Source: Dactylosporangium sp040605635 (GTDB lineage Bacteria; Actinomycetota; Actinomycetes; Mycobacteriales; Micromonosporaceae). From it: DNA of 64,000 nt. Position numbers and translations under genes: made by a program. The notes under the pieces were generated by a model, which was not told the origin of the DNA, made no database searches, and saw only the letters and a program-made list of their open reading frames with translations. Within the stretch, counting starts at the first letter, position 1, and every line of letters starts with the position of its first letter. Shown in pieces: positions 32,253 through 41,796 of this stretch. Location: contig NZ_JBEXDG010000057.1 of the NCBI RefSeq assembly GCF_040605635.1, positions 9,118 to 73,117 on the forward strand. The letters run 5' to 3'.

Positions 32253-34124
32253 TCACGGCTTCACGGCGAACGACAGCTTGATGATGGTGAACTTGTTGGT
32301 GGCGGCGGGGTCGTCCCAGAGGCCGTCCGGGGTCTGCCAGTAGATGGCGTGCCCCTTGCCGCTGGGGACCTTGCAGCCGATGTTGGAGACGTGCAGCGGT
32401 CCGCTCGGCGCGGTGTACCGCCACTGCCAGTCGGCGCAGACCCAGCCGTCCTTCAGCGTGAGCGGCTCGATGTGGACCTGCTGGTAGTTGGGGTAGAGCT
32501 TGTCGGCGAGTCGCGCCCGCTCCTGGTCCTTCCAGTCGGCGACCGGGTCGTCCCTGCCCTTCGCCGCCGTGTCGATCGCCAGCTCCCACCGCGCGTCGAG
32601 CGGGTCGTTGAACGAGATCATCGACGGGTACGCCTGGGGCCGCTTGACCGAGCGCACCCAGCCGTCGGGCACGCCGACCATCCAGCCGTACCTGTCGTCG
32701 GTCTCGTAGTGGAAGCCGGGTGGCAGGGCCATCTCCATCCCGCCGAAGGAGCCCCGGACCTGCGGCGACAGGCTCGGCGTCGGGCTCGGCGCCCCTGACG
32801 GCACCGTTGCCGACGGCAGCCCGCCGGCCTGGCCCGTCGGCAGCGTCCGTGGCCCGCCGTCGTCGCCGGAGTCGGTGAACACGACGACACCCGCCACGAG
32901 CAGGACGACCGCGCCGAGGACCGTCGCGATCCAGCGGCCGCGGTGCCGCCCACGCGGGACGGTCTCGACGTCGTCGCTGACCGGCACCACCGCGGGCGCC
33001 GCCCCCATCGCACCTCGCGAGTAGAGGCCGGCGCCGACGGGTGCGCTGCCGCGGGCCCTGCCGGGGAAGTCGACCTGGGCAGGGCCGGGGCTGGTCTGCG
33101 CGACCGCCGCCGGGCTGCCCTGCTCCAGCCCGGCGGGCGGCGAGCTGACCGGCGCGTCCGGCGTCGGCGACAAGCCGCCGAGCGGGTGCGACGAGCCGCG
33201 CGAGGACCCGCTGGAGGAGCCGCGCAGCCCGGTCGGGTGGCCCTCCCGCGAGCGGCGCGGCCGGGGCAGCGCCGGCAGCGTCCAGCTCCAGGCGCGGCCC
33301 TCGCCGGACGCGGCGCGCTGCAACAGCCGCTCGGTCTCGGCGACGCCGGCGCGGGCCTTCGGGTCCTTGCGCAGCAGCGCGGTGAGGACGGGCTTGAGCA
33401 CACCCGCCCGGGTCGTCGGGTCGGGATCCTCGGTCGCGAGGGCCGTCAGCGTCGCGTAGGTCGTGGAGCGTGCATACGGCGAGCGGCCCTCGACCGCGGC
33501 GTAGAGCGTGGCGCCGAGCGACCACAGGTCGGACTCCGGGCCGGAGATGCCCTCCCGGGCGCGCTCGGGCGAGATGTACTGCGGGGAGCCGAGGATCAGC
33601 CCGGGACGGGTGACCGCGCCGTCGCCGCCCTCGAAGACGGCGAGGCCGAAGTCGGTGAGCACCACCCGGCCGGTGTCGGCGAGCAGCACGTTGCCGGGCT
33701 TGACGTCACGGTGCAGGACACCGGCGGCGTGCGCGGCCTTCAACGCGTTGAGCACGGCGATGCCGATCTGCGCGGCCCGCTCCGGCGGCAGCGGCCCGTC
33801 GTCGGTGATCACCTGGTGCAGCGACCGCGACGGCACGTATTCCATGACGATCCAGGGCGCCTGCTCCGACTGCACGACGTCATAGATCCGCACGACGTTC
33901 GGGTCGTTGAGCCGGGCCGCGGCGCGGGCCTCCCGCATCGTGCGCAGCCGCAGCTCCTCGCGCTCCTCGGGGGTCAGCCCCTCGGGCGGGAGGACCTCCT
34001 TGATCGCGACGTCGCGGCGCAGCATCTCGTCGCGGGCCAGCCACACCCGGCCCATGCCTCCGGCGCCGAGCGACTCGATCAGTCGGTAACGCTCGGCGAT
34101 CAGGGACCTGGACTGCATCATCAC
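32253..34124 (-). CDS. Membrane Ser/Thr protein kinase with C-terminal extracytoplasmic domain, copy 1
   Basis: 623 residues. The kinase domain (about 12-275) has GAGGMGRVW, Lys42 in VAIKEV, HRDVKPGN with catalytic Asp140, DFG at 158-160 and a GSPQYISPERA activation segment. A Pro/Ser-rich juxtamembrane linker and one transmembrane helix (about 390-410) precede a 200-residue extracytoplasmic domain (LPPGFHYETDDRYGWMVGVPDGW...). That domain resembles the one in the kinase at 61817. The kinase signals envelope state; the ligand is unknown. The region just upstream encodes a surface protein on the same strand. Confidence 0.93.
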   Translation of the reverse strand: MMMQSRSLIAERYRLIESLGAGGMGRVWLARDEMLRRDVAIKEVLPPEGLTPEEREELRLRTMREARAAARLNDPNVVRIYDVVQSEQAPWIVMEYVPSRSLHQVITDDGPLPPERAAQIGIAVLNALKAAHAAGVLHRDVKPGNVLLADTGRVVLTDFGLAVFEGGDGAVTRPGLILGSPQYISPERAREGISGPESDLWSLGATLYAAVEGRSPYARSTTYATLTALATEDPDPTTRAGVLKPVLTALLRKDPKARAGVAETERLLQRAASGEGRAWSWTLPALPRPRRSREGHPTGLRGSSSGSSRGSSHPLGGLSPTPDAPVSSPPAGLEQGSPAAVAQTSPGPAQVDFPGRARGSAPVGAGLYSRGAMGAAPAVVPVSDDVETVPRGRHRGRWIATVLGAVVLLVAGVVVFTDSGDDGGPRTLPTGQAGGLPSATVPSGAPSPTPSLSPQVRGSFGGMEMALPPGFHYETDDRYGWMVGVPDGWVRSVKRPQAYPSMISFNDPLDARWELAIDTAAKGRDDPVADWKDQERARLADKLYPNYQQVHIEPLTLKDGWVCADWQWRYTAPSGPLHVSNIGCKVPSGKGHAIYWQTPDGLWDDPAATNKFTIIKLSFAVKP

Positions 34125-34186
34125 CGCAGACGCTACCCAACGACCGCACGTTCAAGACAGCCCGGATCGATGCGAGATCACCCTTC

Positions 34187-36397
34187 TCAGTCGGTGCGCG
34201 AGCGCAGGACCATGATCAATAGGATGACGAGGCCGATACCGACCAGCCCGGCCCCGATCAGGGCCACCGGCAGCACCCGGAACGTGTCCAGGACCTTCTG
34301 CTGGGTCGGCGCCGCATCGTCGGCGGTGAACGTCACCGTGACCGTCACCGTGTAGAGATCGACGTCCTTGCCGGCCTCCTCGCCGATGGCGACGGTCCCC
34401 GGGATGCCCAGGGGCGCGTTGCCGGGCGCGGGGTCGAGCGTCGCGCCGACGCTCACCGTGGCAGCACCCGACACCGGCGCTTTCGGGCGCTGCACCGTGC
34501 ACTTCGTCGGGTCGAGGAATCCCAGTGGTGCGGGCAGCGCGGCCTCGCTGTTGTCGTCCTCGGGGAGCACGACCCGGCCGGTGGAGCCGTCGGTGCATTC
34601 GAGATCCAGCACGACCGGGCCGCCCCGGCCGCTGGTGCTGCCCGCGAAGCGGACGGTGACCTGCAGCTGGTGCGCCTCGACGAACAGGTAGCTCGCGGTG
34701 CACTTCGCGGCGGACCCGCCGGCCGTCAGCGGCACGACGTCGGCGCCGACGTTGGGCACGTCCTGCGACTCGCCCGGGTCGCAGGCGAAGGAGCTGAGCC
34801 GCCAGCTGCCGTCGACGGTGGCCAGGGGCGGGATCGGCGTCACCAGGTAGTCGCCGAGCGGCAGCGTGGCCGGCAGGCCCTGGGCGATCGCCGCCTCGCC
34901 GAACGCGGTGGTGGTCGCGACGCCGGACCAGCCGGGCGAGCCCTGGCCGCGGGGCGCGACCACGAACGACGCCGCGCCGATGCCGCCGACGGTCACCGAC
35001 CGCAGCTGGATCGTGCCGCCCTTGCGGGTCACCCGCAGCGTGCAGTCGGTGGGCGTGCCGGCCGCGACGAGGACGGTCACGGACAGCCCCTCGGGCTTGA
35101 GCTCGGTCGCACCGCAGCCGACGCCCGCGAGGGACCACGCGTCGGCCTCGCCGGCCGGGGCGGTGAGCGTCACCGGATAGGCGCCCGGCAGCAGCGTGGT
35201 CAGGTCGGCGCCGGTCGCGACGGCCGCCGAGCCGTCGCCGGTCGGCGCGGCCTGCAGCAGGCGGGGCGGGTCGGCGCCACCGCCCGAGGCGACGGACACG
35301 TTGAACGCGCCGCCGGGCGCGTCGCCGAACAGCCGCAGCGTCAGCCCCGGCGGGGCGACCGGCGGGGCGTAGGTGAACGTGCACGTGACGATCTCGCCGG
35401 CGGCGAGGGTCACGGTGGCGGCGCCGGTCGGCACGTCGGTCGTGGTGAGGCTGCGCCCGGCGCCGCTCTTCGCGCAGCTGAGGTCGGTGAGCGTCCAGCC
35501 GGCCGGGGTCCGCGACACCACGGTCTGCGGCGCCCCGCCAGAGCTGCGCACGAGCGTCGCGTCGGTGGTCGCGTCGGCGTGGATCCGCTTGTCGGCGGCG
35601 TAGCTGGCGCTGGCGTCGAAGGCGAAGCGCTGCGGATAGCCGGTCGGCGCCGAGGTGCGGGCCTTGACCACGAGCGTGGCCGGCGGCTGCGCCTGCTTCA
35701 CGTAATACGCGAAGCAGAACACGTGCCGCACGCCGGCGGGGAAGCCGAGCCACTGCACGTTGCCGCCGGAGTGCCCGTCGGCGGCGCAGCGCAGGGCGCC
35801 GAACCCGTAGCCGGGAAGGGAGGAGGCGAGCAGCGGGTCGGCGGGCGTGCCGCCCTGCACCCACAGCTGCCGGTGCGCCGACGCGCTCGCCTGCTCCGGG
35901 GTCAGCTGCAGGGTGACCGCGCCGTCGAGCATCGCGTCGGTGCGGCGGCCGACCGCGTCCAGCAGCGGCACCTGGGCGACCGTCTCGCCGGAGTCCACGG
36001 CCGGCGTGGTCACCGTCGACAGCGCGCCCTTGCGCTCCTGGCCCGGGCCGATCGAGAAGTGCCAGCCGGGCAGCGCCGCGCAGCCGGCGCCGTTGGCCGC
36101 CTCGACCGCGGGGTCGACCGCCTGGCCGTCCTTGTAGGCGTTGGCCCGGCCCGGGACGGACGCGGCCTCGAGCCGGTCGTCGCGGACCCGGTTGGCCATG
36201 ACGTCGTCATACGAGCCGCAGGAGCGCGCCGCGAACGTGATCCGGTAGCGCAGCGAGGCGGAGACCGACGCCGGCTGCTCACCCTCGCGCGCCTGCGCGG
36301 GGATCCCGGGCAGCATCACGGCGAGCAGCACGCCGACCAAGAGCGTCGATGTGGCCCGAAATGGGACGTTTGTCAATGCGGCCCCCAAACTCGCCAT
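34187..36397 (-). CDS. Large secreted, C-terminally membrane-anchored protein of unknown function
   Basis: 736 residues from the ATG at 36397; sequence upstream in the frame is Arg/Pro-rich and antisense to accE. A signal peptide (about 10-37, ending PAQAREG) and a C-terminal transmembrane helix (VALIGAGLVGIGLVILLIMVL) followed by RSRTD bracket a Thr/Ala-rich ectodomain. The domain consists of several beta-sandwich-like segments, with regularly spaced cysteines (TDLSCAK, VTCTFTYAPP, GVGCGATEL, TDCTLRVTRKGG, SFACDPGE). It looks like a cell-surface protein with immunoglobulin-like repeats. It lies upstream of a Ser/Thr kinase on the same strand, so a sensor or substrate relation is possible. 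Confidence 0.75.
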   Translation of the reverse strand: MASLGAALTNVPFRATSTLLVGVLLAVMLPGIPAQAREGEQPASVSASLRYRITFAARSCGSYDDVMANRVRDDRLEAASVPGRANAYKDGQAVDPAVEAANGAGCAALPGWHFSIGPGQERKGALSTVTTPAVDSGETVAQVPLLDAVGRRTDAMLDGAVTLQLTPEQASASAHRQLWVQGGTPADPLLASSLPGYGFGALRCAADGHSGGNVQWLGFPAGVRHVFCFAYYVKQAQPPATLVVKARTSAPTGYPQRFAFDASASYAADKRIHADATTDATLVRSSGGAPQTVVSRTPAGWTLTDLSCAKSGAGRSLTTTDVPTGAATVTLAAGEIVTCTFTYAPPVAPPGLTLRLFGDAPGGAFNVSVASGGGADPPRLLQAAPTGDGSAAVATGADLTTLLPGAYPVTLTAPAGEADAWSLAGVGCGATELKPEGLSVTVLVAAGTPTDCTLRVTRKGGTIQLRSVTVGGIGAASFVVAPRGQGSPGWSGVATTTAFGEAAIAQGLPATLPLGDYLVTPIPPLATVDGSWRLSSFACDPGESQDVPNVGADVVPLTAGGSAAKCTASYLFVEAHQLQVTVRFAGSTSGRGGPVVLDLECTDGSTGRVVLPEDDNSEAALPAPLGFLDPTKCTVQRPKAPVSGAATVSVGATLDPAPGNAPLGIPGTVAIGEEAGKDVDLYTVTVTVTFTADDAAPTQQKVLDTFRVLPVALIGAGLVGIGLVILLIMVLRSRTD

Positions 36398-36487
36398 CGA
36401 CTCCCGTTCCGCTTGAGTATGCGCTGCCTGTGCATGCGTATGCTCGCAGGACGGCAACGTTTCGCACACTTTTTCGCAGGAGTCCCG

Positions 36488-36658
36488 ATGGCTGAGGAAC
36501 CGCTGATCAAGGTCGTTCGTGGCACGCCGAGCGCCGAAGAGGTCGCGGCGATCGTCGGCGTGTTGTTCAGCCGTCCCGCCGCTCCGGTCGCGGCTGTGCG
36601 TCCGGTGTCGCGGTGGGCTCAGAGCGCCCGCCCGGGCGCTCTGCCTCGCTGGCGCTAG
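36488..36658 (+). CDS. accE: Acyl-CoA carboxylase epsilon subunit
   Basis: 56 residues: MAEEPLIKVVRGTPSAEEVA, then AIVGVLFSRPAA and a C-terminal SRWAQSARPG segment. This is the short actinobacterial AccE/PccE family, in which the N-terminal strand and the SAEEVAALxxVL helix are diagnostic. AccE binds the beta subunit and stimulates long- and short-chain acyl-CoA carboxylases. It is usually next to accD; here the kinase and the surface protein separate them. Its last 92 bases overlap antisense with the mscL 3' end. Confidence 0.88.
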   Translation: MAEEPLIKVVRGTPSAEEVAAIVGVLFSRPAAPVAAVRPVSRWAQSARPGALPRWR

Positions 36659-37271
36659 GCTCCCCGGCGCGAAGCGCCCCTTCCGGCTCGCCGGCACCGG
36701 ACTCCCCGGCCGGTTCGCGGGCACCGGGCTCCCCGGCCGGGGGTGGGTCCGCCGGAGGACCGGCCGGAGGGCGCCGGCGCGGGATGGCGAGCGGGGGCAG
36801 TGGCGGCAGGGTCGGCCAGCGCCTGGCCTCGCGCTCGTCCTGCAGCAGCTCGGCCTGCGCGAGCGTCGGCAGGTCCTCGACCAACTGCTGGCCGCACGAC
36901 CGGCAGATCAGCGCGGCGGCGGGCACGCGGTCGTAGCAGAAGGGGCACTGCCGCTGGTCCAGCGGCCGGCCGCGCTCCACGCCGATCCACGTCATGAACT
37001 TGATGATCACGAACAGGGCGACCGCCAGCAGCATGAACTGCAGCAGGTCGTTGAGGAACACGCCGTACTTCAGCGGCGTGCGGTGGATCGTGATCTCGAG
37101 CTTCTGGAAGTCGGGCTCCCCGGCCACGGAGGCGACCGCCTGCAGGAACAGGTTGGTGACGAACGACTGGACGAGCGTGGCGAACGCCGAGCCGATGATG
37201 AAGCCCAGCGCCAGGTCGAGGACCGTGCCGCCGATCGCGATCGCCTTGAACTCCGCCCAGAGCTTCCGCAT
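36567..37271 (-). CDS. MscL-family mechanosensitive channel with C-terminal zinc-ribbon and Pro-rich tail
   Basis: 234 residues from the ATG at 37271. Residues 1-100 match MscL: MRKLWAEFKAIAIGGTVLDL, LGFIIGSAFATLVQSFVTNL and FMLLAVALFVIIKFM. The following part holds a zinc-ribbon-like CPFCYDRVPAAALICRSCGQQ motif and a Pro/Glu/Arg-rich tail of about 90 residues that is antisense to accE. MscL gates turgor release. The pore helix differs from E. coli MscL (GTVLDLALGFIIG), so conduction properties may differ. A zinc-ribbon attached to MscL occurs in some actinobacteria as I recall. Confidence 0.82.
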   Translation of the reverse strand: MRKLWAEFKAIAIGGTVLDLALGFIIGSAFATLVQSFVTNLFLQAVASVAGEPDFQKLEITIHRTPLKYGVFLNDLLQFMLLAVALFVIIKFMTWIGVERGRPLDQRQCPFCYDRVPAAALICRSCGQQLVEDLPTLAQAELLQDEREARRWPTLPPLPPLAIPRRRPPAGPPADPPPAGEPGAREPAGESGAGEPEGALRAGEPSASEAERPGGRSEPTATPDAQPRPERRDG

Positions 37272-37298
37272 GGCCGCGATGGTACTAACGTCCGTCCC

Positions 37299-37913
37299 GT
37301 GAAGACGTTCATCCTCGCCTCCGCGAGCCCCGCCCGGCGGCGGCTGCTGCAGGCCGCAGGCATCGAGCCCCGTGTCATCGTCAGCGGCGTCGACGAGTCG
37401 GTGATCGAGGTCGCCGGCGGCGCCGCGATCGCCGGCACGCTCGCCGAGCTCAAGGCCCAGGCGGTCGCCGGCCTGCCCTATGTCGCGGGGTCTTCCGCGC
37501 TGGTGCTGGGCTGCGACTCGGTCCTGGAGTTCGACGGCGACGTGCTCGGCAAGCCCGCCGACGCCGCCGACGCCGTGGCCCGGTGGAAGGCGATGCGGGG
37601 CCGCAGCGGCGTCCTGCACACCGGGCACTGCCTGATCGACGCCGAGACCGGCAGCAACACCTCGAAGACCGTCGGCACCGTCGTGCACTTCGCCGACCTG
37701 ACCGACGAGGAGATCGAGGTCTACGTGGCGACCGGCGAGCCGCTGCACGTGGCCGGCGCGTTCACGATCGACGGGCTCGGCGGCGTCTTCGTCGACCGCA
37801 TCGAGGGCGACCACGGCAACGTCGTCGGCCTGTCGCTGCCGACGCTGCGGGTGCTGATGACGATCCTGGGCGTGGGTGTCATCGACTACTGGGCGGGCAG
37901 GATCGAGGCATGA
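37299..37913 (+). CDS. maf: Maf family nucleoside-triphosphate pyrophosphatase
   Basis: 204 residues from the GTG at 37299. The Maf signature ASASPARRRLLQAAGI at the N-terminus, the catalytic GCDSVL acid and YVATGEPLHVAGAFTIDGLGG are present. It hydrolyses non-canonical or modified NTPs (dTTP/UTP-type Maf). It diverges from mscL with 27 bases between starts. A 19-base direct repeat with core CGGAGCGCAGCGGAG lies in the 85-base gap to the next gene. Confidence 0.93.
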   Translation: MKTFILASASPARRRLLQAAGIEPRVIVSGVDESVIEVAGGAAIAGTLAELKAQAVAGLPYVAGSSALVLGCDSVLEFDGDVLGKPADAADAVARWKAMRGRSGVLHTGHCLIDAETGSNTSKTVGTVVHFADLTDEEIEVYVATGEPLHVAGAFTIDGLGGVFVDRIEGDHGNVVGLSLPTLRVLMTILGVGVIDYWAGRIEA

Positions 37914-37998
37914 CCGAACCGGAGCGCAGCGGAGTGGACGGGCATCATGGGCGCGGCCTCGGGTCAGGCCGACGCCGGAGCGCAGCGGAGGTGGCGGC

Positions 37999-38658
37999 AT
38001 GACCAGACAGACGCTTTCCCTGACCGACGCGCTGCACGCCTACGTCGTCGCCAACGGCAGTGAGCCCGACGACCTGGTCCGGGACCTGATCGCGGAGACC
38101 GCGGCGGCGCTGCCCGGCGACGCGGGCATGCAGGTCGCGCCGGAGCAGGCGGCGTTCCTGACGTTGCTGACCCGGATCACCGGCGCCCGGCGGGCGGTGG
38201 AGATCGGCACGTTCACCGGGCTGTCGTCGATCGCGATCGCCCGCGGCCTCGCCGACGGCGGGCGGCTGACCTGTTTCGACGTGTCGGAGGAGTTCACGTC
38301 GATCGCCCGGCGGTACTGGCGGCGCGGCGGCCTCGACGAGCGGATCGAGCTGCGGATCGGCCCGGCCGCGCAGACCATCGCGGCGCTGCCGCGGGAGCCG
38401 CACCTGGACCTGACGTTCATCGACGCGGACAAGACCGGCTACGCCGGCTACTGGGAGGCGATCGTGCCCCGGACGCGGCCCGGCGGCCTGATCCTGGTGG
38501 ACAACGTGCTGCGGCACGGCAACGTGCTCGACCCCGACCCGGGCGACGCGGGCACCCTCGCGATCCTCGAGTTCAACCGCCTCGTCCTCGCCGACGAGCG
38601 GGTCGAGTCGATGATCCTGCCGATCGCCGACGGGCTCACACTGGCTCGGCGGCACTGA
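37999..38658 (+). CDS. O-methyltransferase, SAM-dependent (family 3)
   Basis: 219 residues. The SAM-binding motif is VEIGTFTGLSSIAIARGL, followed by the metal- and substrate-binding FIDADKTGYAGYWEAIVPRTRPGGLILVDNVLRHG, as in catechol and caffeoyl-CoA O-methyltransferases. The start lies immediately after a GCGGAGGTGGCGGC-like ribosome-binding region. It likely methylates a small phenolic. The 3' end overlaps the convergent MFS gene by 23 bases. Confidence 0.92.
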   Translation: MTRQTLSLTDALHAYVVANGSEPDDLVRDLIAETAAALPGDAGMQVAPEQAAFLTLLTRITGARRAVEIGTFTGLSSIAIARGLADGGRLTCFDVSEEFTSIARRYWRRGGLDERIELRIGPAAQTIAALPREPHLDLTFIDADKTGYAGYWEAIVPRTRPGGLILVDNVLRHGNVLDPDPGDAGTLAILEFNRLVLADERVESMILPIADGLTLARRH

Positions 38659-39823
38659 GGGCTCTGAGCAGCGCCGGTGGCCTGGTGACGCGCTCCAGCC
38701 GCGTCACCACCACCGCGCTGAGCAGCAGGAACACGGGCACGAGCAGAAACGCGGTGTGTGGGCCGACCGCGTCGGCGAGCGCCCCCAGCGCGAACGGGGC
38801 GACCGCGAAGGAGATCCCGACGGCGAAGGAGGCCCGCGCCGCGGCCAGGTCGGGCTGCCCGTCGGAGTGGGCGAGGGCCAGGCCGATCCCGAGCGGGTAG
38901 TGCAGTCCGACGCCGAGGCCGCAGACGAACAGGCCCACCATCGCCGGCCACGGCACCGTCGCGGCCCAGAACAGGGCGAAGCCGGCCGCCGACACGCCCA
39001 GCGCCGCGAGCAGCATGCGGGTGGGGCGGAAGCGCAGCAGGAGCCGCCCGCCGATGATCCTTCCGGTCACCATCCCGGCGATCAGCGTGGACACCGCCGC
39101 GGTGGCCACGCCGGCCGACACGCCCGCGTGGGCCCGCAGCACGTCGCTGCCCCACAGGGTCAGGCACACCTCGACGGAGCCCGTCGCGAACAGGCTCGTC
39201 GCGGCCAGCCAGTAGGTCCCCGGAAGCCGGCGTGAGCCCTGTCCGTCGGGGACGGTGCGGGCGAGGGGCTCCGGTGCTCGTACACCTGCGAAAACCGCGA
39301 GAAGAGCGGTGGGGACGATCACGAGCACCAGACCGACGCGCCACCCGAGCCCGGTGCTGTAGGCGAGCCCGACGATCAGCGGGGCGACGAGCCCGACGGT
39401 GGCCGCGGCGGCGTTGGCCTCGCTGATCGCGGCCGGACCGGCGGTGCCGTGGTGCTCGGTGAGGGCGGCGACGACGCCGTTGACCAGCAGTGACCCGCCG
39501 AAGCTGCCGAGCGTCGCGAAGGTCAGGGTCAGTGCGAGGTGGTGCGCGGTGAACATGCCCACGGTGGCGGCACTGACGAGGGTCAGGCCGCCCCAGATGA
39601 GGCGGTGGCGCCCGTACCTGCGGGTCAACGCCGGGATGACGGCGCCGCCGACGATGCCGCCGACGGCGAAGCCGGTGCCGTGCAGGCTCGCGAGGGTGCG
39701 GCTGATGCCGAGCTCGTCGCGCAGCAGCGGGGCGACGGGTCCGAAGCCGTAGAGGAAGTAGCACCACAGGGCCAGCTGGGCGTAGATCACCCAGGTGAGG
39801 CGGTCACGGACGAGTCGCGGCAC
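38636..39823 (-). CDS. Major facilitator superfamily transporter
   Basis: 395 residues with 12 predicted helices and an MFS loop motif (GGAVIPALTRRYGRHRLIWGGL, the GxxADRxGRR variant) between helices 2 and 3. The fold is clear but the substrate cannot be read. It looks like the YnfM/CynX-style small-molecule exporter group. It is the only gene of its strand cluster and converges with the methyltransferase, with overlapping 3' ends. Confidence 0.88.
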   Translation of the reverse strand: MPRLVRDRLTWVIYAQLALWCYFLYGFGPVAPLLRDELGISRTLASLHGTGFAVGGIVGGAVIPALTRRYGRHRLIWGGLTLVSAATVGMFTAHHLALTLTFATLGSFGGSLLVNGVVAALTEHHGTAGPAAISEANAAAATVGLVAPLIVGLAYSTGLGWRVGLVLVIVPTALLAVFAGVRAPEPLARTVPDGQGSRRLPGTYWLAATSLFATGSVEVCLTLWGSDVLRAHAGVSAGVATAAVSTLIAGMVTGRIIGGRLLLRFRPTRMLLAALGVSAAGFALFWAATVPWPAMVGLFVCGLGVGLHYPLGIGLALAHSDGQPDLAAARASFAVGISFAVAPFALGALADAVGPHTAFLLVPVFLLLSAVVVTRLERVTRPPALLRALSAAEPV

Positions 39824-39931
39824 GTCCCTGACGGTGTCACGGCCCCTCCCGGTGGTGGAAGGGGCCGGGACGGTGACGGTCGTTACCGGTAAAGCCTTTT
39901 GTGCGTTTTCTGCGGTACCGCCCGTGCGCGG

Positions 39932-39987
39932 TTGCGGCTTCGCGGCCTTGCGGCTTCGCGGCCTTGCGGCTTCGCGGCCTTGCGGCT
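39932..39987. repeat. 16-bp tandem repeat, three and a half copies
   Basis: Unit TTGCGGCTTCGCGGCC at 39932, 39948, 39964 and partly 39980. It lies in the 168-base gap between the MFS and ABC permease genes, both leftward. It resembles in style the 13-bp repeat at 3326-3428. Confidence 0.85.
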
Positions 39988-39991
39988 CCGG

Positions 39992-40747
39992 TCAGCGGAC
40001 GCCTCGGGCGAACGCCCTGGCGGCCCAGATGACGGTGATCAGGGTGAGGCCGCCGATGACGACGCCCGCCTGCCAGACCGAGTCGGCGCCGGGATCGCCG
40101 GCGAACAGCGCCCGGACGCCGTCGGTGGCCCACGAGAACGGGTTCCAGTCGGCGACGCGCTTGAGCCAGGCCGGGGCGAACGTGAGCGGCAGCAGGATGC
40201 CGGCGGTCAGCAGCAGCGGCTGCGAGATCGTGTTGAGCAGTGGCGCGAGGGCGTCCTCGCTGCGCAGCTTCAGCGAGACCGCGTAGGAGAACGCCGACAG
40301 CATCAGCGAGATGACCGCCATCAGCGCGAACGCGCCGAGGACGTCGAGCAAGCCGACGCTGAGGCCGAAGCCGACCGCGACGACGACGATGAGCGCCGCC
40401 TGGAACAACAGCGACACGACGTCGCGCAGCGAGCGGCCGATCAGCAGCGCGAGGCGGCTGACCGGGGTGACCCGGCTGCGCTCGATGACCCCGGCGCGCA
40501 GCTCGGCGATCAGCCCGAAGCCGGTGAACAGCGAGCCGAACATGGCCAGCAGCACCAGCAGGCCGGGCACGAACAGCTTGTAGGCCTCGGCGTTGGTCTG
40601 CACGCCGAGCGCCGGCTTGAGCAGCGGCGCGAAGAGCAGCAGGTAGAACAGCGGCTGGACGACCCCGACGATCAGCCACACCGGCTGGCGGAGCATGAGC
40701 TGCATCTGGCGGGTGAAGACGAGCCAGGTGTCACGGAGGAATTTCAT
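39992..40747 (-). CDS. ABC-2 type transporter permease (DrrB-like)
   Basis: 251 residues with six helices. The ABC-2 motif (VIERSRVTPVSRLALLIGRSLRDVVSLL) and the PLLLTAGILLPLTFAPAWLKRVADWNPFSW segment match daunorubicin-type exporters. Its start is six bases after the ATPase stop, so the two are co-expressed. Drug or lipid export is the likely role. Confidence 0.92.
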   Translation of the reverse strand: MKFLRDTWLVFTRQMQLMLRQPVWLIVGVVQPLFYLLLFAPLLKPALGVQTNAEAYKLFVPGLLVLLAMFGSLFTGFGLIAELRAGVIERSRVTPVSRLALLIGRSLRDVVSLLFQAALIVVVAVGFGLSVGLLDVLGAFALMAVISLMLSAFSYAVSLKLRSEDALAPLLNTISQPLLLTAGILLPLTFAPAWLKRVADWNPFSWATDGVRALFAGDPGADSVWQAGVVIGGLTLITVIWAARAFARGVR

Positions 40748-40753
40748 GGCTAC

Positions 40754-41710
<957 letters not shown>

Positions 41711-41753
41711 GACGGTCTCCCCTGTCGTCTCGTGTCTCGCAGGGGTCAACGTA

Positions 41754-41795
41754 ACGCGATATAGTTCTTGTGGTCAAGGCTTCCGTATATCGCGT
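41754..41795. promoter_or_regulatory. Candidate PadR operator before the ABC exporter
   Basis: ACGCGATATA (41754-41763) and its exact reverse complement TATATCGCGT (41786-41795) flank a 22-base spacer. Centres are 32 bases apart, about three helical turns. The AT-rich core sits just upstream of the exporter ribosome-binding site in otherwise GC-rich DNA. Confidence 0.75.
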
Positions 41796-41796
41796 T

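Noticed and set aside
37914..37998. Direct repeat with CGGAGCGCAGCGGAG core between maf and the methyltransferase gene
   Set aside because: Only two copies; probably a local duplication around the start region, with no evidence of function.
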